Shown: positions 10,645 through 20,755, numbered from the stretch's first letter. The stretch is DNA of 64,000 nucleotides from Peronospora farinosa (GCA_947646735.1 CANTFK010000990.1:1-64000), one strand, 5' to 3'. Program-made: numbers and translations. Notes: generated by a model not told the origin, from the letters alone.

Positions 10645-10689
10645 GGGCGGAGCGCTCTACTGATCCAGCAACGTCAAGAGAGTTCGCGG

Positions 10690-11391
10690 GACTCTTGACG
10701 AAGGTTGCTCCCAACACACAGTCACTGTGTGTTGCCGCTCCCAGTGATGCGGTATCCCTCATCACCTTGAAGATCGAAGTGACAGAGAACATGTCACTTC
10801 GCGCCCTAGTTAATTGTGGGGCTTCGAACAACTTTGTTCGACGCCAATCGCTGGATGATCATCGTAGTCTCAAATAGGTTGAGCGCGAGACCCCTCCAAC
10901 GAGGATGACGGTGCGCCTTGCGGCTGGCGCATCCGTAACAGTAAAGAAACGTGTAGTGGGAATTCACTACACGCTTGAAGGCAAAAAGTACGATGATGAT
11001 TTCATCGTACTTGATCTGGATGACAAGTTTTTGATGTCAACCTAGGATTGCCATGGCTCAGAGGTACGAGCCATGGGTCATCTGGCAGCATCGAACCGTG
11101 AAGATGCCTGCCGCTTGTTCATCAGATGACAATCTGATGAACGTCTTGGAGCGTTCACAAGCGTGTGAATGTACTACGAGTGAGTGTGATGGCCTCACTT
11201 GTGGTTCGGTCGTTAGTACGACTGCACAAGAACTCAGCGTGACAGACAGTCACGCTGTGGAACAAGCTGCCGGCGACTGTGCACAAGCACAGGCAGCGCC
11301 GAAGGTCCACCACTCGAATAAGTCGAGTGGAAAGGGACATGAATGCTCGCCTAGAGGGCAGCATTCACCGAAGAGTAAACCGGTTGCCTAG
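10690..11391 (+). pseudogene. pro: Gypsy aspartic protease region, inactive
   Basis: The segment LRALVNCGASNNFVRRQSL carries the protease active-site region, but the position normally Asp (D-S/T/C-G-A) is Asn (codon aat). A TAG follows at about 10875. The second half (KYDDDFIVLDLDDKF, then the LGLPWL motif) is present but displaced by two nearby compensating frameshifts around 11025-11060. The 11060-11391 linker is Ser/Cys/Ala-rich and probably a spacer before RT. Confidence 0.8.
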
Positions 11392-11502
11392 AAGCGGCAA
11401 CACGGTAATCCTAGATCAACTGGAGAGTTGATCGTAGAGGATCTCGCTGTGGTTGCGCCACCACAGCTAGAGGAAGTCGATGGAACAAGTTTCATCGAGC
11501 CT

Positions 11503-11573
11503 GCGGGAATAAGTCCCCAGGAAATAATCACTGCGGGAATAAGTCCCCAGTGCCGTGAGGGAATAAGTCCCCA
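11503..11573 (+). repeat. Three tandem copies of a gggaataagtccccag unit in the protease-RT linker
   Basis: Copies at 11503-11520, 11533-11550 and 11559-11573. Each is itself a small hairpin (ggga/tccc) and encodes GISPQ. Confidence 0.85.
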
Positions 11574-11597
11574 GGAAGTAACCGAGAGATAACTCAG

Positions 11598-13246
11598 TTG
11601 CCTACGCTAGAGCCTAAAAGGTTCTTGCGTGATCTGCGTAGTGGCAAAGTCAAGCAGATCTGTGTGCTCGTCGCAGAAGACGAGCACATGACTGACATTC
11701 GGTCAGCAACAGTTTTTGCCGAGAACGAACGGGTTCTCAGCAGCTCATCAATGGACGAAAGTGCCCTTGATGAGAAGACTCGGATTAAACGATATACATC
11801 GCAATCCTGGGAGTCGCTGAAGTCAAATCCTTTGTACAAGGATTTGGTCGAATTCAAGGATGTATTCCCTGAATCCGTTCCGTGCGAGTTGCCTAAGGAT
11901 AAAGGTACTCGACACGAGATCGACCTTGTTCCTGGCACAAAATATTGTGTCACAAAGCAGTGGTCACTGCCTCGGGAACAGGTCGAGACGATCGACAAGT
12001 TCTTTGCCGATCGCCTAGCAGCGGGCCATGTGAGGGAGTCAACTTCACCTCACAGCTCTCCGACCTTCTGTGTGCGCAAGGCCACAGGAGGGTGGCGGAT
12101 AGTGCACGCGTTCAATAAGTTGAACGCTGCAACGATACCGGCGCAAACGCCGATACCGAGAAAGGACGTAATCATAGATGGTATGTCTAAGAGTACCATC
12201 TTTTCGTCCATGGATCTGATGGATGGTTTCTATCAGATCCTAATGTGTGAACGGGAAATCCCTTACACGGCATTGAGCACCCCTAATGTATGCTCTGGGA
12301 ATGGTTGGTGATGCCGCAAGGGCTCAGTAATGCACCAGCCACATTCAATAGATGTGTTTCACATCTATTGAGACCGGTGCGCGAATTCGCACCGAGTTAC
12401 TTCGATGATGTGTTCGTCCATAGTCGAGCTATGGACGGGAAAACAGACTTGGAAGTCCATAGACTCCACGTCCATAAGGCTCTTACATCAATGCGCGAGC
12501 ATAAGTTGTACGCCAACCTCAAGAAGTGTATATTCGAAGCTAGTGAAATACCACTTCTTGGGTGCATCGTCGGGAAGAACGGCGTACGCCCTGATCCAGA
12601 GAAGATCAAGGCGATCACCGACTGGCCAGTGCCAGTCGATGTCAAGGGACTAAGGAAGTTTCTTGGGCTAGCGGCGTACTTGCACAAGTACTCGCGCAAT
12701 TATGCCGAAATGACAGTACATCTTTCTTGTTTACTCAAGAAAAATGTAAAGTGAAACTGGAACGCTGATTGTCAGCGTTCCTTTGAACGTATTAAGCAAA
12801 GCTTGATGCAATCGCCAGTGTTGGCGATTGCCGATCAAGACAGACCATTTCATGTGGTCTGTGACGCCAGTGATTTTGCAATCGGCTGCGCACTGATGCA
12901 ATATGATACAGACGGCGCAGAGCGTGTCGTCTGTTATCAATCGCGTCAGCTGCAACCAACTGAGCGCAACTACCCGGTGCATGACAAGAAACTCCTTTCC
13001 ATGAAATATGCACTGGCAAAGTTTCGCGTCTATCTTTTAGGAGATAGACCATTCATTGTGTATACAGACCATGCGTCATTACGCACGGATATAAACAGTC
13101 CACACCTCTCGCAACGAATGGCGAGATGGTTGTCGTTCTTCGCGGAGTACAACTTCTCCGTGGAGTATAAGCCGGGACGACTTAACGTCGTCGCCGATGC
13201 TCTTCCACGTCGGCCTGACCTAAGCCGACTGTCAATCCGACAGTGA
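11598..13246 (+). pseudogene. pol: Gypsy reverse transcriptase and RNase H, broken
   Basis: RT blocks in order: LPREQVETIDKFFADRL, SSPTFCVRKATGGWRIVHAF, SSMDLMDGFYQI, then a one-base loss near 12287 shifts the frame into VMPQGLSNAPATFNR and the catalytic box SYFDDVFVHS (YxDD intact). Thumb residues GVRPDPEKIKAITDWP and LRKFLGLAAYLHKY follow. A TGA where Trp is expected stops the frame at about 12752-12754. RNase H continues from 12755 with FHVVCDASDFAIGCALMQ, a YTDHASL block and YKPGRLNVVADALPRRP, ending at 13246. Confidence 0.9.
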
Positions 13247-13391
13247 TGTAAACACCACTGTCGCCACGCTGAGTACCAGCGTCTTGTCGTCGAGCTTACT
13301 CGACGACATTAGAAGAGCATGCGCACAAGATAATGATCTTGTACGCCTGATGGAGTATCTCAAGGACCCATCCACGCAAGCTAAGTAGCGC

Positions 13392-14306
13392 TTGCCTGCC
13401 ATGTATCGATCTTCTCTCGATCGATACACCCAGCGGAACGGCTTACTGTACTATACAGCCGTCAACAATGACACGCCTCGTGTCGTTGTACCGCCACAAC
13501 ATGATCTCAGATTACGGATCATGTTTGGATGTCACGATGCACCAATAAGTGGGCATCGCGGCCGTGAGAAGACCTACCTCACGGTCAGTCGCGACTTTTA
13601 ATGGCCACGCCAGTATAAGTTTGTGCGCAAGTACGTGCGTGCTTGCGAGGCGTGTCAACAAGTGAAGCCTAGTCCTTCACTCCGTGCACCATTGCAGCCT
13701 CTACCTGTTCCGGCAGAGTGCTGGGAGTCCGTATCAATGGACTTCGTCTTTGGGTTTCCCAAAGACGCTCACGGGAATAATGGTATTCTCGTGTTTGTAG
13801 ACAGGTTCAGCAAGATGGTACATCTTGTTGCTGTACCTGAGTCGATCACAGCAGAGGGCTGTGCTCGAGTGTTTATCGATACAATCTTTCGATTGCATGG
13901 TTTACCCCTTGAACTTGTGTCCGATAGGGACCCCCGGTTCACGGCTGAGTTTTGGCGTTCCGTGTTCCAAACACTTGGAACACGGCTCACAATGTCTACT
14001 TCTGACTATCCAGAAACTGATGGTCAGACTGAACGCGCCAATCGCGTCCTCGAAGAGATTCATCGAGGGTACGTCCACTCGTTTACGAGTTGGAGTGAGT
14101 TCTTGTCGATGGTCGAATTCGCCATCAACAACTCCGTGCATGCGTCTACGACGCATACACCGTTCTACGTGAATGACCTTCGCCATCCACGTGTCCCCAC
14201 CTTAGTAGAGGGTGACTCTAATTTAAGGGGGGGGGGACTCGCTCGAGCGAGAACCAATCTGGCTCTTGCTCATCACGCGACGACGTTATGGTCGACGCGA
14301 AAGTAA
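13392..14306 (+). pseudogene. int: Gypsy integrase, broken by one stop
   Basis: The zinc-binding HHCC module is visible: H-X-GHRGREKTY, then CEACQQVKP, with a TAA (13599-13601) in place of the usual aromatic codon just before WP. The DDE core has D in SMDFVFGFP, D in LVSDRDPRFT, and E in TDGQTERANRVLEE. The frame breaks again at a G-run near 14226-14232, after which the C-terminal linker is read in another frame. Confidence 0.88.
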
Positions 14307-15455
14307 CCGAAGTCGTACCATTCGACTTCGGTGAAGAGGAAGAAAGTAAGAGCGATGATGCTCTTACTGATAACGATGCTGACATCTTCAGAGGTATCAC
14401 AAGTGAGAACAGTAATGTTCTCGCTGCATTAGCAACCGATATCTCTGCAGTGCACTCACAATGCACTGCAGCCAAAAGCAACGAGTCAGCTGAGAATTTC
14501 CTGCTGACTCGTGAAGCGGTAGTCCGTTTCGTGCAAGAATCCATTGCGGAAGCGGTGGATAAGCAAAAACGAAACGCAGACAATAATGGAAGGGCAAATG
14601 CTCAGAAATTTATTGAAGATGATTTAGATTTACTGTCAACAGTAAACCTACCGAAACATGTAGTGACTAACGTGGGCAGCAATAAATTGTTGCCCAAGTA
14701 CATCGGCCCGTTTCGTGTATTGCGCCGCCTAGGCAACGCATACACGATCGAGTTGCCACGCAGGATGCGTACGCATCCTACGTTTTACGTGGGACGTCTT
14801 CGTCCGTACGTTCAGTACGCGGCTTCTTCGAACGACGAAGATAGCCATCACTCTCAAAAAATCCCCTTCAAATTCTTGTTTTCACGAACCAGATTCGATA
14901 CCTGGTCGTGTAGAGATGAGATCTTCCCATGATATTGGACGATCTCCTGACGAGCTGTCGCCAGCTCGTTACTTAGAGAATGAAGCCGCCGTTCATTCTC
15001 CAATAGTGCGACAGCATTGTTTGCCCGAGACTTCTCATGATCAAACTTAAGCTGTCGCACAATATCCTTAAAGCGGCGACGCTTATCCCGTTCGTGATCA
15101 ACATCACAACGTAGCTCACGAGTTACACGGGCAAACTCGTCTAACTCAGCAGCCAAATCCGATGAAAGAATCGGACAGGGTTTTCCCTCCACCACCGCAT
15201 CCGCTGGTGGACTCCCATGGTGGGAAGCGCTTCCTAGTCGTACGCTTACTAAATCACCGCGAGGTGAAGGGACGTCGGACGAGTTATCTCGTCCGAGGGC
15301 GTGGCTATCCGCCTTCGGCGGATAGCTGGGAACCTCGGGCCCAACTTATGGCCGACGTTCCCGACCTTGTCGAACAGTACGACAAGGGGCACCCGATGGT
15401 GAAGGACCATCGGAAAACGAGCGCCCAGTGCGCTCGTAAAGGGATTGCAAAGTAG
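14288..15455 (+). pseudogene. Gypsy integrase C-terminus and chromodomain, broken
   Basis: 14288-14932 gives an acidic linker and the GPFRVLRRLGNAYTIELP-type integrase C-terminal module, ending HPTFYVGRLRPYVQY. After frame disruption near 14860-15160, 15162-15455 reads a chromodomain: FLVVRLLNHREVKGRRTSY, LVRGRGYPPSADSWEP, then VPDLVEQYD. This places the element among chromodomain-bearing Gypsy elements, whose integrases are directed to particular chromatin. The 14854-15455 stretch overlaps the antisense ORF. Confidence 0.8.
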
Positions 15456-16498
15456 CAATCCCTTCACGCATCTCAGAAGAGATGCGAGCCCTCCACCATG
15501 GCTCAGTAAGGATGTACGCCTCCTTAGGCGCTCTTGACGAGGTGCTCAGGCACCCCGGGCATGGGTCGCCCCAAGAGAGGCATAACAGGCCTGCCTCTCT
15601 AGATAACCGGTGCAAACGATAGCATGCACCGGACGTACTTCGTTTATCAAACTTATTGCGGCTAGCAAAAAGTCTTTGAAACCAAGCCTCTTTCCCAACG
15701 TTTAAAACGTTGGTGATAAACGCGTTCCAAGATTTTAGGAACGCGTCGGCCTCACGCTTCTTGTGTGAGCCATACCATCGATGTTCAAGGAACACATCGA
15801 TGTAATAATCGTTCTCAGTGCGAAAGTTTTTCGCACTGGCGTCAAGGCCATGAAGCTTTGAAGCATCAAACAACGGTATGGGGAACCGTTCGTTGGTCTT
15901 TCCAGACCAACGATCAAGCAGATGCTTAGGAAGCATCCATGGCTTGCGATCAGGAGCAAGACGCAATACGTTGCGGTCTAAAGCCTCCTGCGTGGTGTCA
16001 ACAGAAGTACCGACACCACGAGCATTAGTGTCAACAGAAGTACCGACACTATGAGTATTGATGTCAGTAGAAGCACTGACATCACCCTTACGGTCCCCAC
16101 CCGAGTCACTATCCTTCGACTCGTTTAACGAGTCGTCTGATTCATCAGACGACCCGAACATTTCACGGTACATTGATTCACTCAATGTACCACGATCCCT
16201 CTTCGTAGCATTAGACGACGAGGTATCACCCCGGGGAGAGCCCGGGAGTGGAATAGGTGACTTTGAGCCGGATGCGTCGTCCGACTCACCAGAGTAGTCA
16301 ACGACTAACTCTGGGTCAACATCTTCACGTGGCGAAGCGCTACGTGAACCTGCAACAGGCGTTTCAGGCTGATGTTGACTTCCAGCAGACACATTAGAGT
16401 CGTGCTGGCTGAGGCTGTGAAGCCTCAGTAGCGGCTGCACACAGGCGTGCAGCCGAGCTCTTGACTGCCTTAGCAGCGACGCGCATTGACTTTGTCAT
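14854..16498 (-). CDS. Antisense ORF of the Gypsy element, unknown product (one frameshift, one stop)
   Basis: On the minus strand an ATG at 16496-16498, only 96 bp inside the 3' LTR, opens a frame (MTKSMRVAAKAVKSSAARLC...). It needs one frameshift near 16395-16440 to continue into a 364-codon open stretch (15346-16440). A single TAA at 15346-15348 separates this from a further open stretch to 14854. Features: Ser/Asp-rich disordered N-terminal third, a GTSVDTN tandem repeat at about 15990-16085, a basic/aromatic middle (KPWMLPKHLLDRW, FLEHRWYGSHKKREAD), and a C-terminal coiled coil (ENERRLHSLSNELATARQE). 15456-16498 has no competing sense frame, so that part is the best supported; the part overlapping the chromodomain could be a shadow. 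I recognise no domain. Confidence 0.55.
15985..16085 (-). repeat. Three degenerate tandem repeats (about 36 nt) in the antisense ORF
   Basis: Three units of the form gtgtcaacagaagtaccgac, each also a hairpin (for example ggtgtc/gacacc). They encode a VGTSVDT-type peptide repeat on the minus strand. Confidence 0.75.
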
Positions 16499-16578
16499 AG
16501 CGTAATTGTTGAATGAAAGAAAATATAACAAGTTCTCCTTTCCCATAGTCACTAAACAGTCAATAATGTGACTGTTGG

Positions 16579-16593
16579 TTGAGGAGGGGGTGA
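16579..16593 (+). other. Gypsy polypurine tract
   Basis: The purine-rich gaggagggggtga immediately precedes the 3' LTR start at 16594. Confidence 0.8.
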
Positions 16594-17053
16594 TGTAACG
16601 GGGTGAGCCCGTTACATAATATTGACACTTATATAAAGTGTCAATAAAAATATTATTATAACTAATAATATTTTGACAATATTACCTTTTCTAATAATAT
16701 TGTTCCAGGATTCCTTGAAGTTGGAGATGCCCTCTCATTGGTTGATATGGGCCATCATATCAACCAACGCGCTGACCAATGACCGATGGACGCGCGCAAT
16801 GAGTGGAGGGCAAGTCGTCAACATACATAGTTGTAGTTTAATATAGTTAACATAGGTTCTAACAGATTAGTTTTATTAAGATAGTTAACTATATTTTATA
16901 CAGTTTTCTTTTCCCCTACTTCTAAGCGTTTGTTTAGAAGTAAAGCTTCCTCTGCCTCTTGTGTAAGAGAGGTAATTGAGGCACCTTCTTTCACTGTAAT
17001 CAGTGAAAGTAGACTATACTGTAATCAGTATAGTCGGAGGGTGCCCCATTACA
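16594..17053 (+). repeat. Gypsy 3' LTR (460 bp)
   Basis: Same as the 5' LTR except for six differences (one of them a one-base insertion). It ends ccccattaca and is followed by the gttga duplication. Confidence 0.95.
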
Positions 17054-17058
17054 GTTGA
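17054..17058. repeat. Gypsy target-site duplication, right copy (gttga)
   Basis: Pairs with 8958-8962. Confidence 0.93.
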
Positions 17059-17189
17059 GGCGGTTGGAGCACAGACATTTAAGAAAACGAGTGGCTAGGA
17101 GGAAGACAGAAGAGATAACTAGTAAGTATCAATACAGAATCTTATTGTTAACCTACCGCTTCCTTCTCGCAACACGCATCTTGCCTATA
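17059..17189 (+). repeat. Copia 5' LTR, second part
   Basis: Continues the Copia LTR after the Gypsy insertion; matches the 3' LTR second half with five differences. It ends gcctata and is followed by ggttatgacc, the probable Copia primer-binding region. Confidence 0.9.
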
Positions 17190-17193
17190 GGTT

Positions 17194-18679
17194 ATGACCA
17201 CAATAGCCGGAGCCACCGAATCGACTACGAAGACACCAGGGGGTGTCCCGCGAGCCTCGCCTGGACGCGGCTCGCCAGCGCGTGCGCCCATCGCACCCGC
17301 AGTCGTCAACGATGGACCCACTCGCGAGAGCGGGCAGCGAGACGATAAGATCCTCTCCGCGCTCGCCGCACTCACCGATCGACTGGCGAGCCTCGAGACG
17401 TCGCAGAGAGTGCGAGACGAGGAGGAGCGCATGCTCAGGGCCGTGGAGAGCGGACTGTTCGCCTCGAAACTCGGCGCCAACATGCGCAGTCGACCGATGA
17501 CGATTGACGCGATCGGAGACGCGGAGGAGAAGGCACCGGCGCCGCGCGAGTACCAAAGCGCGACCGATCTGAGCGCGTCGAGATTCGCATCGCTCGAGCC
17601 ACCCCGCGCGCGCGCAGCATCGCAGCAGCGCGCACCAGCGTATGCGCCACCTCCGCGCGCATGCAGCCTCACCGACGCCGCAACAAGCCGCTCCACCGCA
17701 AGCTTATGTGCGCCCGGGCCTCAACGGATATGGAATGCCGTCGGCAAGCCAGCGTAAGTTGAACATACGCAAGTTCGATGGTACAGAGCTGTACCGCGGA
17801 CTCGGAAGCGGGTTCTTCGACTGGGGGCGCACGTTTCAGCGCGCGGTGAGCCTCGCGGAAGCGTCGTGTGGTTTCGGATGGACCGAAAACGTCAAGGTCA
17901 ACCTGCTTGGGCACTTTCTTGCCGGCACGGCTGAGAGGTACTATCACAAGCAGGTTGACACCTGGTGGATGCAGACACCCACACTGAAGTACATAATGGA
18001 GCAGCTCCTGCGCACGTTTAAGGCGTCAATCACTTCAAGCCAGGCGATGAAGCTTATCATGGCCAAGAAGGACGCACGAAGCACCTGGGCCGAGCACTTC
18101 CTGTATATGGTCGCCGTCAGCGAGGCGCGTGGTGGTGCCGACTCGCTTGTTCTGGATAACATCGTCCACCACGCTTCTCCGGAGCTGATGAACGTGATGC
18201 GTTCTAAGTATGAACCCATGCAAGTCGTCTACCTGCGCCACGCCGAGGATCTGGCGCACTTCGCGCAGTCCATTGAGTATGGCAGCAGCGCAGTGGGTCG
18301 TGAGGTCGTCGCCGCGCACGTGGAAGGCAAAATCAAGAGCGCGATCACGTGCTACCGATGCGGGCGATCGGGACACATCGCAGCTGACTGTCGCGCGCGT
18401 GTCGTGCACGACGACGAGACACCCGCAAAGGGTGGAGGCGCCAGCATGATCCTCGCGCTGACCGAGAAGCGTGTTGTGCCCACAAAGAAGCGCAACAGGA
18501 AAAAGAAGAGCTCGCGCAGCAAGGACACAGCAGCGAGCAATGCAAGAGACGGAGCGCGAGCCATGGACGACTCATGCGGATTCGTGCTTGCAACGAGAGA
18601 CGGAGCACGAGCCACGGACGGCACGCGTGGCTTCGTGCTTGAGGCGACCGATGCCACGGGGGCCGACCGAGGAGACTAA
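17194..18679 (+). pseudogene. gag: Copia gag, frameshifted
   Basis: 17194-17757 encodes an Ala/Arg/Ser-rich N-terminus with a short coiled coil (LAALTDRLASLETSQRV). The frame then moves to that of 17642-18679, which carries the capsid-like region (FFDWGRTFQRAVSLAE, LLGHFLAGTAERYYHKQ), a zinc knuckle CYRCGRSGHIAADC at about 18350-18390, and a Lys/Arg-rich tail. Two copies of a DGARAMDD/DGARATDG-type motif end the region. A TAA at 18677-18679 lies just before the protease motif. Confidence 0.85.
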
Positions 18680-19825
18680 ATCCTCGACAGTGGCGCGAGC
18701 CGGCATCTCGTCAACGACGAGTCACTGCTACTCAACTCGACGGCTTGCAGCCACGAGATCGCAATGGCAGACGGCGAGTCGCTTCACCTGACGCGTGTCG
18801 GCAGTGTGCGCCTTGAGGTTCTCGCGCGTGGCGCGAAGGCTGTCGTGACGCTTACGGACGTATACCTGGCTCCGCGACTGTCAAAGAACATTTTGTCGTA
18901 CGGCAAGCTCGAGAACAAAGGGTTTGCCTTCGTGTACGACGGTGACGAGCGCTCGCTCGCTCGGCGCAGCGATGGTGCAGTCGCGTTCAATGTCGTGATC
19001 GACAGTAACGTGCTGTATGTCGTGACGAAGGCCTCGCACGACAAGGAGGGTGCAGGCGGCGACGCGATCATGGCGGCGCTCGAAGCGCATGCAACGGAAA
19101 CCACCGCCGACGAGACGCAAGAAGCCTCGCTGTTGCATTGGCACCAGAGACTCAGCCACCTCGCATTCGACACGATCGAACGCATGACGCGAGACCCGGC
19201 ATCGGGCATTCGACTGAGCAGCAACAAACGCATGGCGTGCGTGTCGTGCCTCGAGGGCAAGCAGACGCACAACGCGTAGTCTCAACAGGAAAGCGGCGCG
19301 CACTCGCCCATCGATCGCATCGGCGGCGTCATCTGCTCGGACCTCAAGGATCCCATGACGCCGCAGGATCGGCTCGGCAATCGTTACCTTGTGAACTTCA
19401 TTGATCACAAGAGCAACTACTGCCGAGTCTTCCTCGCGCGCACAAAGGACGCTGCGGCGAAGCAATTTGAGGCATTCCTCGTTCCCTTCGAGAAGCTCTT
19501 CGGATTCAAGATTCACGTGCTCCGCACGGATGGCGGCGGAGAATACTCCAACGTGGACCTATTCTGCGAGCGCACGGGCGTCGCACGCCAAGTGTCGGAG
19601 GCGCGCAACCAAGCTTCAAACGGCAAGGCGGAACGAATGCACCGCACAGTGCTGAACCTCGCGCGTAGTATAATGTTTGCCTGCGCGCTTCCACTGACGT
19701 TCTGGGGAGACGCGGTGCAATACGCCGTGCACATCCTCAACCGGAGCCCCACGCGAGCACACGCAAAGAGTGCGTCGCCACTCGAGGTTCTGACGGGAAA
19801 GACGCCGGATCTGCGCGGAATCGTC
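18680..19825 (+). pseudogene. pol: Copia protease, pre-integrase and integrase
   Basis: The protease active site ILDSGASRHLV is intact directly after the TAA at 18677. The pre-integrase/zinc region reads LLHWHQRLSHLAFDTIERM and CVSCLEGKQTHN, followed by a TAG at 19277-19279. The integrase core continues with GGVICSDLKDPM, VLRTDGGGEYSN and ARNQASNGKAERMHRTVLN (D, D and E positions present), then NRSPTRAHAKSASPLEVLTG. The frame is lost at about 19826, where foreign sequence begins. Confidence 0.88.
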
Positions 19826-19972
19826 GTCTTCAGCGAGCAGGGTTTCGGCTTTGCCGATTTGAACGTTGCTTTTGCAACAGTAGTATAGTCTGGGATGATT
19901 TTAAAGATAATTAAATAATTATTAGATATTATTAAAAAATAAGAGTTAATATTCAAAAAAAATTAAAAAATT

Positions 19973-20191
19973 ATGGAATTAATAAAAAAATTACAAATAA
20001 AATTACAAACAAAATTAGCAGAAAATCTAAAAATTATTACAAGCATTCTAATAACTTTAAGTTTGAGTTCTATTATCCTTTATTTAGATCCTTTTGATTT
20101 AAATTTTTTTAACAAAAGAGATATTCTAGACTTAAAAGAAAATTTAGAAGAAAAAGAGGATTTAAATTTAGAAAAAAAGAAGAGGATTTAA
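19973..20191 (+). pseudogene. Mitochondrial-origin unknown ORF (72 codons)
   Basis: A Lys/Leu/Ile-rich frame with one hydrophobic stretch (SILITLSLSSIILYL) and a Glu/Lys tail, followed by a direct repeat of gaggatttaaa..agaaaaaaagaag. Codon use is AT-rich, as in oomycete mtDNA. I do not recognise it. It is presumably inert in the nucleus. Confidence 0.5.
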
Positions 20192-20720
20192 ACTTAGAAA
20201 AAAAGAAGAAAAGACTAATAATAATATCTATTATTATTTATTAGCAGCCAGATGCTGATGTAATTTTATTTGTATTTGCACCTATTTTAGCTTTTTTTTA
20301 AGTTTATTAAGTTGGACTGTAATACCTTTAGGTTTTGGTATGTTTTTTACCGAATTAAATATAGGTATTTTATATTTATTAGCAATTTCATCATTAGGTG
20401 TTTACGGTATAATTATTGGAGGTTGGTCAAGTAATTCTAAATATTCATTTTTAGGCGCATTAAGATCTGTAGGTCCTGAAGTTTTAGGTAGAGTAGTTGA
20501 TGCTTTAGGACAACCAATTGATGGTAAAGGTCAAATTAATAGTAAACTAGAAAGTAGAGTTGAGGTAAAAGCTCCAGGTATCATGCCTAGAGAAAGTGTT
20601 AAAGAACCTGTACAAACAGGTCTAAAAGCTGTAGATAGTCTAATTCCTATTGGCCGTGGTCAAAGAGAATTAATTATTGGTGATAGACAAACCGGTAAAA
20701 CTTCTATTGCTATTGATACA

Positions 20721-20755
20721 ATTATTAACCAAAGAGAACCTCTTTGGTTAATAAT
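20721..20755. repeat. Perfect 16-bp inverted repeat at the right NUMT junction
   Basis: Left arm 20721-20736 (attattaaccaaagag) is the atp1 end; right arm 20740-20755 is its exact reverse complement, with a 3-base loop. This looks like a fold-back (snap-back) copy made at a broken end before joining to Copia sequence. Confidence 0.9.

Larger units (their letters stand above)
8963..17053 (+). mobile_element. Complete Gypsy (chromovirus-type) LTR retrotransposon, defective, hairpin-rich
   Basis: An 8.09-kb element with both LTRs, a primer-binding site, gag, protease, RT, RNase H, integrase and chromodomain on the plus strand, a polypurine tract, and an antisense ORF near the 3' LTR. The LTRs differ at six positions over 460 bp. 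Coding frames are broken in all domains: frameshifts near 9776, 9860, 11020-11060 and 12287, stops near 10642, 10875, 12752, 13246, 13388 and 13599. The whole element, LTRs included, carries short perfect inverted repeats at high density (see findings). Insertion lies inside the Copia 5' LTR and is therefore younger than that element. Confidence 0.95.
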
